A stretch of 64,000 nucleotides of DNA from Vanessa cardui (taxonomy: Eukaryota; Arthropoda; Insecta; Lepidoptera; Nymphalidae): positions 12,663,001 to 12,727,000 of the forward strand of contig NC_061134.1 in assembly GCF_905220365.1 (NCBI RefSeq), given 5' to 3'. The position numbers and the translations under genes are program-made. The stretch's first letter is position 1; each line of letters opens with the position of its first letter. The notes under the pieces are model-generated. The model worked only from the letters and a program-made list of their open reading frames with translations, was not told the origin of the DNA and ran no database searches. Positions 23,226 through 35,002 of the stretch are shown one piece after another.

Positions 23226-24688
23226 ATTCAATTGTGAATATCTGAGCCTAGCCAGACTAACCCAGGAATATGTACAGATTATTAGATAGTACTTAATAAT
23301 ATATAACCTCTTAATATCCTGTCACTGGGCCAAGGCTTAATCTTCCTTTGAGAAAACATGGTTCTTATTTTACTACGCTGCCCCATGCAGATCTCAACAA
23401 TGTTTTCCTCCTCTACCGATCTCGAGATGAAACATTTGAATAAGCATTTACGACCTTGAAAATTCAGTGACACTACCTTGATTTTGCTCAAAACTAACAT
23501 GAGTCATTTACAACATAATAATTGTCCACAACGCTCAGGCTAGGAAATGATGCACCTAATGTATTACTGTAAGTGTTATAAGGATTATTCCCCAAAGCAC
23601 AATGAAAACATCAGGAAGATCATTCAACCTGCACGTGCGTAGAAAGAATGATCTTGACGCACGAAAGCTGGCGGGGTGCCAAACATTGACAAGGATGGAT
23701 GAAATTCACTCAAACAGCGATTGGTGTGATGGCGGAAATGTGTTGGTGGCAGCGATTCAAATAATTCCGAGGAATCCCCTTCACACAGAGAGCCAATGCT
23801 TCTGGAGGCTTAAATGATATAACTCGTCTAAATCGTATCTAAACCGATTATGACAGGTTCAAACCAGATTATCTAAAATTCACAAATTGTATTTATGTCT
23901 TCTGCTCATGAAAACACAGTAAGAAACTCGTATTGTTTCGAATGGACTCCATATATATATATATAAAACATACGTTAGAACTGAGTGATGGAACGAGCTT
24001 CAAATATTTTCTTCAAAAGGCAGACCAAGCTTTTGGCCAGCGGACTGTTATCCAGCTTGACCTGACCTTGGTAGACCCTAGGACCTCTATGGTAACGTGG
24101 CTATTTAACTGATCAAAACCTCTGCACTGTAGTTAATCTTTCCATATCATACCATAAAGTACAAAGAGGTTATCAACCTATACTATCCTTTAACACTTTA
24201 TTATCTAGTTTTAAGTAATATAATATAATATATAATAAAATATGAAAGTACTAAACAATTAATTTGGTGCATGTTACTTCAATTATATAATAATTAATCT
24301 ACTCTGTGTTTAGTATTCATGGATAGCCAATTCCAATGGAATTAGACGAAAAGATTAACACACCATGGATTTATGTATTTCATGTGATTTGCCTACAACT
24401 CACCTAAGAGTATATTGTGTACTACTAAGAGTTTATGATCCATATTACTTTATTTATAATCCAACACTATTAGAGTTAACTACTTATTTACACTTTAATT
24501 TTATTTTCAAAATTCAGATAACTGTTTCGTCGACGTTTAAGACGCCATATTTTTCGCAAATTCGTAGTGAATATCATAGATTATTTAATGATGTACCGTC
24601 AATTTACTGTCAAATGTTGTTTATTTGGCTTTTTCCTCTTATGGTTGGAATCGACCAGATATATAACTCCTAACTTCGCATTACAAAC
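23226..24688. other. No gene recognised
   Basis: Two short open frames (23602-23817 plus, 24365-24673 plus) show no domain, signal peptide or splice context. An (AT)n run lies at 23950-23967. GCTTTTGGCCAGCGGACTG near 24028 resembles a decayed LINE or SINE 3' phrase. Confidence 0.45.
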
Positions 24689-24689
24689 G

Positions 24690-24885
24690 AACAACAACGG
24701 CCTGTAAATTTCCCTCTGCTGGGCTACGGCCTCCTCTCTCTTTGAGGTTTGGATCATTTACTACGCTAAGTTTCCTCGCGATGTTTTCCTTCACCGCCGA
24801 TCGCGAGACGAATTATAAACACTGGGTATGAACCCGCAATCTTTGGTTAAGATTCACGCATTCTAACCACTGGACCATACCGGCT
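24690..24885 (-). repeat. SINE S1, internally deleted
   Basis: ACAACAACGGCCTGTAAATT leads to the tail. The middle from the GTGGCAGAATTTC block is missing, so CTACGCTAAG runs into TTTCCTCGCGATGTTTTCC. The head ends at ACCATACCGGCT. Confidence 0.82.
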
Positions 24886-25154
24886 TTACAAACGAAGAAT
24901 TTGTATCTGTTAACGATATAAATACATTTATTTTTATATGTCTATATGTTTAGACATGATTAGTGTATTGACATATAAACTTTAAAATTTGTAATATTTG
25001 TTAATTATTATTTTGCATTAAGCTATTTATCCTTCGTATTATGTTAAACAAACAGAGCGTTAGTGTTGCTTATTTGCATAACGTGTCAAGTACTGATTAA
25101 GCCGTTAGTTAGGCCTTCGAACGCAAGGCTATATACATAAATAGGTATCCAAAT

Positions 25155-25300
25155 ACAATCTATACTAATATAATGAATGCTAAAGTAACTCGGTATGTCT
25201 GTCTGCCCGTGTATATATTGCGCTTCAACAGTTCAATCGCTAAATCGATTTTGATAAGATTTGGTATGTAAAAAGCTTGAAACTCAAGGGAGGAATACAT
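25155..25300 (-). repeat. RTE-like R2 tail, inverted
   Basis: Starts TCTATACTAATATAATGAAT and carries GTCTGTCTGCCCGTG and AAATCGATTTTGATAAGATT. Confidence 0.6.
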
Positions 25301-25854
25301 GCTTTTTTCACCTCTTGATTCAAAGAGGTCGAAGGCGCAAGTTCCGCTAGTACTATAAAAATGAATTAGAGACATCAATATAAAAATATTTTTTATGTAT
25401 TTTGATTTGAATTATTATGCAATTAGAGTTTAGGAGTACAAGTTTTTATAAGTAACTTTTTTCACGATAATGGTTTCATTTTCAATGATCGTTAAAGCCT
25501 CTAATTTATATAATTCATGTTTAATTGCAAATTAAAATCAATTTAAGTGAAACTCATTAATAATTATTATTTTTGATCACCAAATGAATTACACAACTTT
25601 CATTACAAGACTAAGGCTCGATTTGAATCTTCTTAATAAACTTTTTCTACGTGATCGTAAAAACCGTTGATTGAATAAAAATTAAATTAACTGGAGCTCA
25701 GATATACTTAGAATCGTACAAATCCAATATTCTTCAGTTTTATCATCCAGATTACATGTAATCAGTCTAATCAAAGATAAACTTATTTGTAGATATTTAT
25801 TTTTTACTACTGAACAAATATGTATATTACCAAAGAAACATTTTTTTATAATTT

Positions 25855-25980
25855 TTGTTTGTCTGTCTGTCTATTTGTTCCGGCTTATCTCTGAAGCGAC
25901 TTGATTGATTGTGACGGGACTATCACTGGCAGATAGCTGTTGCAATAAGAAGTAACTTAGGCTACAATAAAACTTTTTTG
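25855..25980 (-). repeat. RTE-like repeat fragment
   Basis: TTGTCTGTCTGTCTATTTGT, CTGAAGCGACTTGATTGATT and AAGAAGTAACTTAGGCTAC resemble the inverted interior of RTE-tail repeats. Confidence 0.45.
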
Positions 25981-27035
25981 TTACATTCAAACGCGCATTA
26001 AGATTTGGGCACAGTTAATTATCATAATAATCACAGACGATTAGTCTTCAAATAAATAAAACAAAGACTATGCTCGTTTTATTAATGCAGAATACGTCTA
26101 ATTAATTCTAGAACAGCAATTCCTCCCTATTTTCTCAAAAACATTCGTGACTATATTCGAACTAAAAGTGGAAAACAATTTATTTGAAAGATGGCAACAT
26201 TATGACACGTAAAGAATTAATTTCCAAATAAAAACTCGTAACTGCCGTGACATTAGCTGTTATTGCTCGCGTCTATTCAGTGAGTTTATTGCTAACAAAA
26301 TATTTCAATTTATTGCGATACTTTGAAAAGAGAACGATTTCATATTCCGATATTGTACGTGCAGGTTTATTATTGAACAGACCAAAAAGCACAATTTTAT
26401 TTTTTTTAACGACTAAAGTTTTAGGCAATTTTCTTAAAACATTAATCCTAAAATATTTGCAAAGGTTTTACATCGATCTGATGTAAAGTGATGTACACGT
26501 TTAAACAAGTGAATAATTTCTGTCATATTTTAATAATTAGTTTATTATTAAACATTTCAGAAATGAAAACAAAAACGAAAAAAAATTTTTTGCCGAAAAA
26601 TAACTAAGAAACTGTTTTCTAATGTTGGTAGTATGTATATTAGGTTTGCAAGAAAGTAAATGATAAGATCGAACAAATGACGATCCAAACTACATTAAAC
26701 TGTGTCTGTAAACAGTTTACACAACCTGACGTATTTATTCATGGATTAACCAATCAAATGATGAGTCTCAAAATAATGCACAACAATAAGGAAGACAGCA
26801 ACCTTTAGGTTTACATCTTTACATACTTATTACACCCGAGAGCCAACAATGGCACCGTGAGGATTTTCAGCTCTTTCAGCACCACAAATTCAAAACCAAT
26901 GGATTTACGACTCTACCTTTTCCCTTAGGAAACTGTTCAAGGGCTTGATCATTTAAGGAAGTTGCTAGAATAATCAAAAGTCAAAAATTTAAAAGTTAAT
27001 TTAGAGCTAGTAAAACTGGAATACTTAAACTTCGC
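25981..27035. other. AT-rich DNA, no gene recognised
   Basis: The plus-strand open frame at 26247-26486 has no recognised motif. No repeat family was identified. Confidence 0.45.
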
Positions 27036-27038
27036 TGT

Positions 27039-27330
27039 AGAGCCAAGATGGCCCAGTGGTTAGAACGCGTGCATCGTAACGGATAATCGCGGGTTCAAAC
27101 CCAGGCAAGCACCACTGAATACCCATGTGCTTAATGTGTTATTATAATACATCTCGTGCTGTGGTGAAGGAAAACATCGACAGGAAACCTGCATTTGTCT
27201 AATTTCATAGAAATTCTGCCACGTGTGTATTCCACCAAAGCGCAGAGGAACAGCGGGATGGAATATGTTCCAAACCTTCGATTCAAAGGACCTTAGCCCA
27301 ACAGTGGTAAATTTACAGGCTGTTGTTGTT
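27039..27330 (+). repeat. Near-complete SINE S1 copy
   Basis: Head AGCCAAGATGGCCCAGTGG (good box A) and GGGTTCAAACCCAGGCAAG (box B), middle GGTGAAGGAAAACATCG, and 3' end TTACAGGCTGTTGTTGTTG. This is the best reference copy in the window. Confidence 0.92.
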
Positions 27331-27334
27331 GACG

Positions 27335-27854
27335 TTATAATAATATCTGAATCGTATCGGAGTATATAAAACAGCCCTCGTGCGTGGGTCGTAAATATTA
27401 TTTTGTTTATAACAGACTATTTTGTGAAAATTGTCTGAGTTTTTTTAGCACGAACTTTCGTCAAGTTTCAAGGTTTGAAAGAAAATTCATTAGATGAGTT
27501 TCAAAATTTGTACCACATTAGTTTTATATAACCATACATGTTTTATATTTATTAACAACTCTTTAAATCTAGTACATGTTTTTTCACTAGGTATTACCAA
27601 TTATTTTTAACTCCCTTTCAACTGAGCTTTAAGCTTGTGCTAGGAATGCTCACAAAAGCCCTTGGTGTTGAATCTACATCACTGCCGACGTTAACTTTCT
27701 TCGTTTTCTTTATTTTACTTTTATTAAATTCATTGCATTAATTTCACATTCCGCTATTTTATTAAGTCTCTTTATCTCTGTTTATTTGTTCATCTGTCTA
27801 ATACAAACCCTGCAACTATCTTAAAGTCCCTTATCAATAGGCTTGAATTTTGTA
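27335..27854. other. AT-rich DNA, no gene recognised
   Basis: No exon or repeat supported. Confidence 0.45.
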
Positions 27855-27855
27855 A

Positions 27856-28139
27856 CAGTAACAGCCTGTAAATTTCACACTGTTAGGTTGAGGCCTTCTT
27901 TCCCAGAGGAGCATATTCCACCACGCTCTCCTTCTACTCTAATGTGGGATGGTGCATGTGGTATTTCGTTGAAATTAGACACATGCAAGTTTTCTGACGA
28001 TATTTTCCTTCACCGATGAATTTGAGATGAATTATAAACACAAATTAAGCACATGAAAATTCAGTGGTGTTTGCCTAGGCTTGAACTCGCTATATTTGGC
28101 TAAGATGTACGCGTCCTAATCACAGGGCCATCTCAGCTC
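27856..28139 (-). repeat. SINE S1
   Basis: From ACAGCCTGTAAATTTCACAC to GGCCATCTCAGCTC. Nearly complete but more diverged than the 27-kb copy. Confidence 0.85.
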
Positions 28140-29570
28140 TGACTATAGGCTTGAATAATTAAGTGAAAATCATATATACAAAATTAAAATATTTTTTAAA
28201 TTTCTTTATGAGCATCATAAAACCTTTTAGTTAATGTAATATGTCCGTTTCTCTTGGTTGTTTGCTTTTAAATCATACTTATCACTACTTATAGAATATC
28301 AAAAATTTTATTATTAAAAACATTCAAATATGCCATCGTTGTACGTGATCTCATTACTCTTAATAATTGAAAACAAACAAATCAACCTCACCCAAAAATT
28401 CTTGCAAAATATTGAATTTTTCTCAGAAATTCTTGCATTACAGAAATGGGAAGCATATTTTCCATTTATATTTACGCGTCCATACACTGAGCCATCACGA
28501 ATGTCATCGCAGTCGCTATCACAGATCATAATTTCTATTATTATTGTAACCTGTCAAATTTCATTTATAGCTCATCACTAATGATTCATATATCCACTAA
28601 TCCACGTATAATGCTTACGATCATATGGATTAACTTGATAGCTCAATGCGACATTACCTCGTTTACTAAACATATTGATTTATAGTTTAATTAATATCTA
28701 CCTACATTTGATTCGGTTTGAATTCGTGTTGAACGGAAAACAAAATTATGAATGAACTTGTCTATTAGTAATATTTTTTTAGTGAATTTAAATATAGTGA
28801 TATAATACTAATCAAATATATACATAATAAAGAAAATCCAAAAAGTTTTTAAAAAAAACATATTACTAATAAATACAATTTTAGTTTCCAATTTAATTAT
28901 ATATAGATCCGTATTAAATTTTAAACTAACGACTCGAATCTGCGGGCACATCGAAATTCCGAAAGTACACTACGTACTCATAAAGAGTTAATATTTCAAC
29001 AGAACAGACTAAGAGAGCAGTAGTCACCGTGGAAGTTTTAATTTGCTTAAAGTTGTTACAACTTGGAACGGGTCCCTCGTTGGGCGCCAAATTAGGTATA
29101 GTCACAGAGTAACGGCATAAAAGTAGGAAGACGTAAGTCCACTGATAGTTTTAATTCATGCTCCTGCGGCAAGTTTTATACATTTTTTTTCTCTCTGATT
29201 TCGCATGTACCGCCGTTACTTTTCTCTTTTCAACGGGATAAGGTGGAACGCTAGCGAGGGTACATTAAAATTCATGATCGGTTGTCTCTTACGGTTCTCT
29301 GGTCGAAATTTAAGAGTCTGTTTCAAAGAGCCGGGATGATTTTCGAGTCTTTTTAGGATTTAGTCTTTGTCTACCACTGTACGGATAAGTTAGCGTTAGA
29401 CATTGTTAGGTTTAAAATTGACTCCCATACTAATTACCGTACGTTAAATTATTCTTGAATTTTTTTAATGATCTTTCATTCTAGTATGAATACTTTATTC
29501 TTACATAAGCTGTAGCAATATATTTATGACTTATCAACATAAACAGACTTAATTATATTTAAAATAGCTA
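28140..29570. other. No gene recognised
   Basis: AT-rich, with a GC-richer patch near 29030-29330 (for example CGGGTCCCTCGTTGGGCGCC at 29069-29088). Overlapping opposite-strand frames at 28314-28581 are mutual shadows without motifs. Confidence 0.45.
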
Positions 29571-29812
29571 CGCACGGGCTATGCTGGTACTAAATAAATA
29601 TAATTTATGACATCACTTTAGGAACTACAATTATCAGTGATTTAATACAATATTATGCATGTATTATGTACCAAAACTCTCCTCTCGAATCAGTCTATCT
29701 ATTGAAAAAATCACATCATAATCCGTTGTGTCATATCAAAGAACTAAGCATACATAGGGACTGACAGCGGTAAGCGGCTTTGTTTTATACTATGTGAAGA
29801 TAAGCAGAAGCA
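29571..29812 (+). repeat. RTE-like R1 3' end, 5'-shortened
   Basis: Starts GCACGGGCTATGCTGGTACT, with CTCTCGAATCAGTCTATCTA and GGCTTTGTTTTATACTATGT. Confidence 0.7.
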
Positions 29813-30055
29813 ACATATTGATGACTTAGTATCACAGATAGACTTACTTTTACATTTAAAAAGTTTAAGATTGAATAAATACAAATTTGAATACAAACTG
29901 AACGAAACTATCGAGAAAGTTTGAAAGTCAATAAAAACAATTATTGGTTCCATTGGATTATATTCCTCGAATAAGTCTGTCTTGTACGAAAGACTTTAAC
30001 TTGTCAAAGGGCAAGTAAAACTGAACCTCACTCGTGTATTTATGGCAAAAGGAAA

Positions 30056-30120
30056 TATTTGTCACGTGCGGGAATTGAACTTGTGGTCGTTGACGTGTGG
30101 CGGATATGCCGTCAAGCGAG
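30056..30120 (-). repeat. tRNA-like fragment, possible SINE head
   Basis: On the minus strand CACAAGTTCAATTCCCGCAC resembles a box B, preceded by CGCTTGACGGCATATCCGCC. There is no complete cloverleaf, so this is not called as a tRNA gene. Confidence 0.3.
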
Positions 30121-30705
30121 TCCGACATGAACCTGACATACGTCGTGAGTTAATACAGAAATAATATTTTTGTTTATTTTTTTTTTTAAATGGGAACATT
30201 ATCTGTTATGTTACTAGTATATGGTATATAACGTGTGAAAAAGTGTCTGGGATGTAAATTTTTTAACATAATTCAATGTTAAAAAAGTGCCAGGTTATTT
30301 TGTACAATAGTTATTATACGCTTAAATGGCAGAATATTTTTTAAATTATCTCTTGTGTTACTTTATATACATATAACACTTTAGATCTCGATATGTGTAC
30401 AAAAAAATGTCTCAGTTGTAACTTTTAAAGGATTTTTTTTAAATAAACGATAATATCACAATTTTTTCTGTCATTCATCTGGTTTAATCTATTGCCGTCC
30501 CCACTCCTAGCAAAATATTCATTATACGCTTAAATGGAGGGAAAAAGAAGAATATTAGAAATTTAATACATTAAAATTGTCGGAGTTTTAACAAAAAAAT
30601 ATAACTAAAACGAATTTAGTATACCCCAGTTTGTAGCTGAAGCCGCTTAAAACTGGTACCTAGAAAAAAAATTAGTAACGATAATATGTAAAAATGATAA
30701 CTTAC

Positions 30706-30773
30706 CGTATTTTGACTTCTTTGGACTGCCAATCACTATGTTTATCGAAGCTAATAAGGATGGCCGCGATTTC
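30706..30773 (-). CDS. Camta: Internal exon of Camta (calmodulin-binding transcription activator), part of CG-1 domain
   Basis: On the minus strand an acceptor (TTTGTTTCAG) precedes a 68-nt open exon followed by a consensus donor (GTAAGT). The exon starts in phase 0 and ends two bases into a codon. It reads EIAAILISFDKHSDWQ followed by SKEVKI and a split codon starting CG, so Arg. This matches the start of the CG-1 DNA-binding domain of animal CAMTA proteins as I remember them: the vertebrate form has EEIASYLITFEKHEEW, and the insect form is nearly identical to this exon. CAMTAs are nuclear, calmodulin-responsive transcription factors with CG-1, TIG, ankyrin and IQ regions. Only this piece of CG-1 is visible. 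The preceding (RWNTNE-like) and following (RPKSGSM-like) exons were not found, so the flanking introns are long. The splice sites and frame are seen directly; the family assignment is from recall, without a database search. Confidence 0.87.
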
Positions 30774-31035
30774 CTGAAACAAATGACATTTTATTGTATT
30801 TATTTTTAATATAATTAATAAATTCATATATAATACACACTTGTTCATACAATTTATTACCTAGACTTTTCGAAGTTTCTTAAGGGCATAAAATATATTT
30901 AACGATGAACTCGGTTATTGTCAAATATATGGCCTTATTTATAAATATTATTTGGCAGGTGTATGCGGTGGGTAGATAAATGTTGTTGTCTCTTTCTGTC
31001 ATTATTAATTTTACATTCGAAAGAAGATGATAGAT
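30774..31035. other. Intron 5' of the Camta exon
   Basis: AT-rich sequence upstream (in gene orientation) of the acceptor at 30774-30775. A moderate pyrimidine tract (TGTCATTTGTTTC) precedes the AG. Confidence 0.6.
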
Positions 31036-31036
31036 C

Positions 31037-31325
31037 TTTTATTTATGGAATAGGTTGGCGGACGAGCATATGGGCCACCTGATGGAAAGTGGTCACCATC
31101 ACACATAGACAATGACGCTGTAAGAAATATTAACTATTCCTTACATCGTCAATGTGCCACCAACCTTGGGAACTAAGATGTTATTTCGCTTGTGCCTGTA
31201 GATACACTGACTCACCCTTCAAACCAGAACACAACAATACTGAGTACTGTTATTTGGCGGTAGAATAACTGATGAATGGGTGGTACCGACCCAAACGGGC
31301 TTGCAGAAAGCCCTACCACCAAGTA
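31037..31325 (-). repeat. Full SINE-like S2, inverted
   Basis: ATTTATGGAATAGGTTGGCG starts the inverted 3' end. GGCCACCTGATGGAAAGTGG and AACGGGCTTGCAGAAAGCCC mark the interior and 5' end, finishing at CTACCACCAAG. Confidence 0.85.
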
Positions 31326-31469
31326 AAAGAAACACTGATAATTTTAGTACTTTCTATAGTGATGTCGTAAATAAGCACATTTTTGTGCTTACATTGCAAA
31401 CCCTACGAGATAGATTAAAATAACAGTAGTGTACACATTATAAAGGTTTTCAAAGAAATTTCATTTTGT

Positions 31470-31510
31470 ATCAGCATTGCAGCCGAGTGAAGCCGGGGCA
31501 AGTTACTAGT
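31470..31510 (-). repeat. RTE-like 5' boundary fragment
   Basis: GCAGCCGAGTGAAGCCGGGG then CAAGTTACTAGTTA is the inverted ACTAGT...CCCCGGCTTC motif seen at the start of R1 and R2 copies. Confidence 0.5.
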
Positions 31511-31803
31511 TAAGAATATAAGTATTACCGTATTGTTTTATTAGTCCGTTAAACATAATACACCAACGCAAATATGATTTCTGTATACGTTAATAAAACA
31601 TCGCGTCGCACGCAATAATTCACTTCCAGATACAGAACGTGACCGGGATGTTTTAAATAATACATGTTTATCGTTGCTGTGAAAACGACTATTTTATAAT
31701 GGTTCTGTATATCTTTTTCAATCCATCTAAATGATCAAGTGGAAATTGTACAATGATAAATACATTCGATTTTCAAAAAACACTATTTTACTTTTATTGC
31801 ATA

Positions 31804-32108
31804 CTAGCGACCCGCCACGGTTTCGCACGGGTGCAATATTGATACTAAATATACTACAGAATTTGTTTACAATACACTACGACACACTTACAATACAATA
31901 CGACATTACGTTACAAACTTCTAAAATTATCAGCGTTTCTTTACTATATTTTCCATGTATTATATTACATAAACCTTCCTCTCGAATCACTCTATGTATT
32001 AGAAATAAAAAACAGCACCAAAATCCGTTCCGTAGTTTAAAAGATTTATAGCATACATAGGAATCAGAAAAAGCGACTTTGTTCTATACTATGTAGTGAT
32101 GATGATGC
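31804..32108 (+). repeat. RTE-like R1 3' end, most complete copy
   Basis: CTAGCGACCCGCCACGGTTT then CGCACGGGTGCAATATTGAT and CCTCTCGAATCACTCTATG, ending TACTATGTAGTGATGATGAT. The plus-strand open frame over it is repeat-derived. Confidence 0.8.
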
Positions 32109-32235
32109 TGATCACGGAAATGTCAAACATAACAAAATAAAAAAAAATTATTTAAAATTACGTCAAAAAAACACCAAAGGTGATAAGTTATTTAGCTTTA
32201 AATTATAAAATAGCGTTTAGAGGAGAACTGAAAGT

Positions 32236-32674
32236 TAAAATTTGGAGGAAAACTCTATAAATAAATAAAGAGAAGTACTTAAAGTAATTTTGTGATGTTA
32301 CAATTTTATCAGCTACACCTGTTTCACTCCTTATATCTACCATAGAGCAACTAATCCGGCTTCAATCGCGTACAAAAAGGGTCCACTTACAACTTTGATG
32401 ATGGACTACATATAACTTTATTGTTTTACGCAGCTCACACCAGTAAAGTTTTCCAGTATGATTATTTCCGATATGTTTAACAATCATCATCATACTCATT
32501 TCAGCCAATTTAAACAAAACTTTCAATGAACAATATAGCCAAACCTTCCTCGTAAATCAATCCTTGTAATGTAAGCTGTTAAAAAATACTTTGGAATTAT
32601 TTTGAGTTGACGAGTGAAAAAACCACCAATCCCCATTGGAACAGCTTGGCGTACTATGTTCCAAAACCTTCTCC
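32236..32674. repeat. 439-bp tandem duplication, copy 1
   Basis: Starts TAAAATTTGGAGGAAAACTC and ends AAAACCTTCTCC. Ends inside a partial S1-like sequence (CCCATTGGAACAGCTTGGCG). It is followed immediately by copy 2. Confidence 0.95.
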
Positions 32675-33113
32675 TAAAATTTGGAGGAAAACTCTATAAA
32701 TAAATAAAGAGAAGTACTTAAAGTAATTTTGTGATGTTACAATTTTATCAGCTACACCTGTTTCACTCCTTATATCTACCATAGAGCAACTAATCCGGCT
32801 TCAATCGCGTACAAAAAGGGTCCACTTACAACTTTGATGATGGACTACATATAACTTTATTGTTTTACGCAGCTCACACCAGTAAAGTTTTCCAGTATGA
32901 TTATTTCCGATATGTTTAACAATCATCATCATACTCAATTCAGCCAATTTAAACAAAACTTTCAATGAACAATATAGCCAAACCTTCCTCGTAAATCAAT
33001 CCTTGTAATGTAAGCTGTTAAAAAATACTTTGGAATTATTTTGAGTTGACGAGTGAAAAAACCACCAATCCCCATTGGAACAGCTTGGCGTACTATGTTC
33101 CAAAACCTTCTCC
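32675..33113. repeat. 439-bp tandem duplication, copy 2
   Basis: Reads the same as copy 1 except T at 32499 versus A at 32938. After copy 2 the SINE continues (CTGGAGAGGAGGCCTTATCC), showing that copy 2 keeps the original right junction and copy 1 the original left junction. Confidence 0.95.
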
Positions 33114-33152
33114 TCCTGGAGAGGAGGCCTTATCCCAACAGTGGGAAAAGAA
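33066..33152 (+). repeat. SINE S1 3' fragment
   Basis: ATTGGAACAGCTTGGCGTAC to AGGAGGCCTTATCCCAACAG and TGGGAAAAG. A 5'-truncated S1 copy whose first part is duplicated at 32627-32674. Confidence 0.75.
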
Positions 33153-33249
33153 AATCCAGGATAAAGAGCTGGTATTATATAATAGTGCTCGCGAAGAAAA
33201 AACATCTATCAATTGTTTAAAACTCGTATTAAAGTTTAAGGAACTCTAA

Positions 33250-34548
33250 GATATAGTGTACAAATTTCCTTTGTAAATTTATAAACGCTTGGGACTCACT
33301 GCCTTTATTTATTGCTCACGCTGTAATCTGGAACGCATCGCTAAGTAGGTTTCGTTACGAACGGGAAACGTCAGGGTCTTTTGTTTCGGGAATTGGGCTG
33401 TTTTGGGGATCCCCTGTATTGTTTTGAATTGAGTTCGCGTAATGATATTTACTAATTGCTTGGTTTCTCTGCTCCCAAGGGTTCTGGCGTGATGTCATTT
33501 AGCCTATAAACTCTTCAATAAATGGACTATTCGTCGCAAAAAGAAATTTGCAAATCGAAATGATAGATTTTGAGATTAACATTTAAAAAAAAGTTCAGCC
33601 GTATAAATTGCCAACTCCTAGCTACTGACATGATCTTGACAAGAAAACTCAATAGTATAATAATAGCTTCTGACCAAAAACAGAATTCGAACCAAGGACT
33701 TGGATTTTCAGCATAATAATCTAGCCATTCCATTTAGAACCTTATTCCTAGATAGCAAAGTCCTAAATGGAATTGAAGAATTGCTACCTATACCTATGAT
33801 AACAATTACTTCTATCGATACATGTCGGTATTGTAAGATACAAGGAAATCCTTCACAAGGCGAACCCATTGCCAGAAATAAGATCGACGTTGGTTTTTTT
33901 TGCTGCCAATTCACTGACCCATATCTTGAGTTTGTTTAGGGAATACATTTTCTTTTTCCTTATTTCCAAATAGTGATTAGCCGGTGCACTATATGTAAAC
34001 TAAATGTAATCGTTTTTTCAATAATACATTCGAAAAAGGTTTTTATAAAAAAGTAAGTGATCATCCAGTTACCAACCAGCATTTCTTTAAATTGCTACGA
34101 TCCAGTTCAGATAAGTCAAAGTGACGTTTACCATAATAACCTATTTTCTGATTTGTATATGTATGAACTTTAAATTGATATCTACATCATCAGCCATCAA
34201 AGGTGATAAGTTATACAGAACTTTGACCTTATTCCAATTTTATATGTTATTGGTGCAGCTCGTCTTCTTCTTCTATACTTCTATGTTTGACGTCATCTCA
34301 CAATTAACTACAACCATATCGACTCCCACAAAAACCATCCATCGTTTTTTTGGTCGTCCCCTTAATACCCTGTTCTAGGATGTTTTACCAACTAAATTTT
34401 ATCATCATATTGGGTTTTGGTATGGTTGAGTTAATATTTTCACATGAATATTATCTGTACGTAGTATGGAATTAATTGAATCCACAATGGAATACGCGAC
34501 AAGTATCAAATCAATTTAATTAATAGTATACCACATTCAATTAGCCTA
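33250..34548. other. No gene recognised
   Basis: GC-richer patch at 33330-33500. Opposing open frames at 33700-33939 and 33708-33914 overlap an 11-bp inverted repeat (ATTCCATTTAG 33727-33737 / CTAAATGGAAT 33763-33773) and show no recognised protein motif. Confidence 0.45.
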
Positions 34549-34550
34549 GA

Positions 34551-34705
34551 AGCGCGGCTTCGTTCGCTGTTAGAGGAAGAAAAAAGAGCCTATCACCTTC
34601 CACGGTTTTCAAGCTTACTTCATAGCAAATTTAGTTATTTAGTCATGAAATGGTAACAGTCAGACGGACAGAATAACATTAGAATATATAATATTAGCAT
34701 ACATG
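34551..34705 (+). repeat. RTE-like R2 tail
   Basis: AAGCGCGGCTTCGTTCGCTG, ACTTCATAGCAAATTTAG, then CAGTCAGACGGACAGAATAA. Confidence 0.55.
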
Positions 34706-34791
34706 TGACCAAGAAGAACAGACCTCCAATAGTTTTTCAAGATTTGTGAATGATATACAATTAAATTAATTTATTTTTTCCTGTCTGAAAG

Positions 34792-35002
34792 TTTGTGTTT
34801 ATAATTCATCTCCTCGGCGGTAAAGGAAAACATCGAGATGAAACCTGCATGTGTCTAATTTCATAGAAATTCTACCACATGTGTATTCCACCAAATCGCA
34901 TTGGAACGGCATGGTTGGATACTCCAAACCTTCCTCAAAAGGAGAAGAGGCCTGAGCCCAGCAGAGGGAAATTTACAGGCTGTTGTTGTGTTTGTTGTTG
35001 TA
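34792..35002 (+). repeat. SINE S1, 5'-truncated
   Basis: Starts at GTGTTTATAATTCATCTC and ends TTTACAGGCTGTTGTTGTG and TTTGTTGTTGT. The tRNA-like head is absent. The open frame crossing it (34879-35127) is not a gene. Confidence 0.87.

Noticed and set aside
23602..23817. 71-codon plus frame with ordinary composition
   Set aside because: No recognised homology, splice context or neighbouring coding sequence; kept as unannotated.
27039..27120. tRNA gene in SINE head
   Set aside because: Box A and B are present but no complete cloverleaf, and the sequence continues as a SINE repeated many times in the window.
30056..30120. Minus-strand tRNA gene
   Set aside because: Only a box B-like stretch is convincing; arms do not pair.
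33700..33939. 79-codon plus frame as an exon
   Set aside because: No domain, opposing frame of equal length, and an inverted repeat explains the similar peptide ends on both strands.
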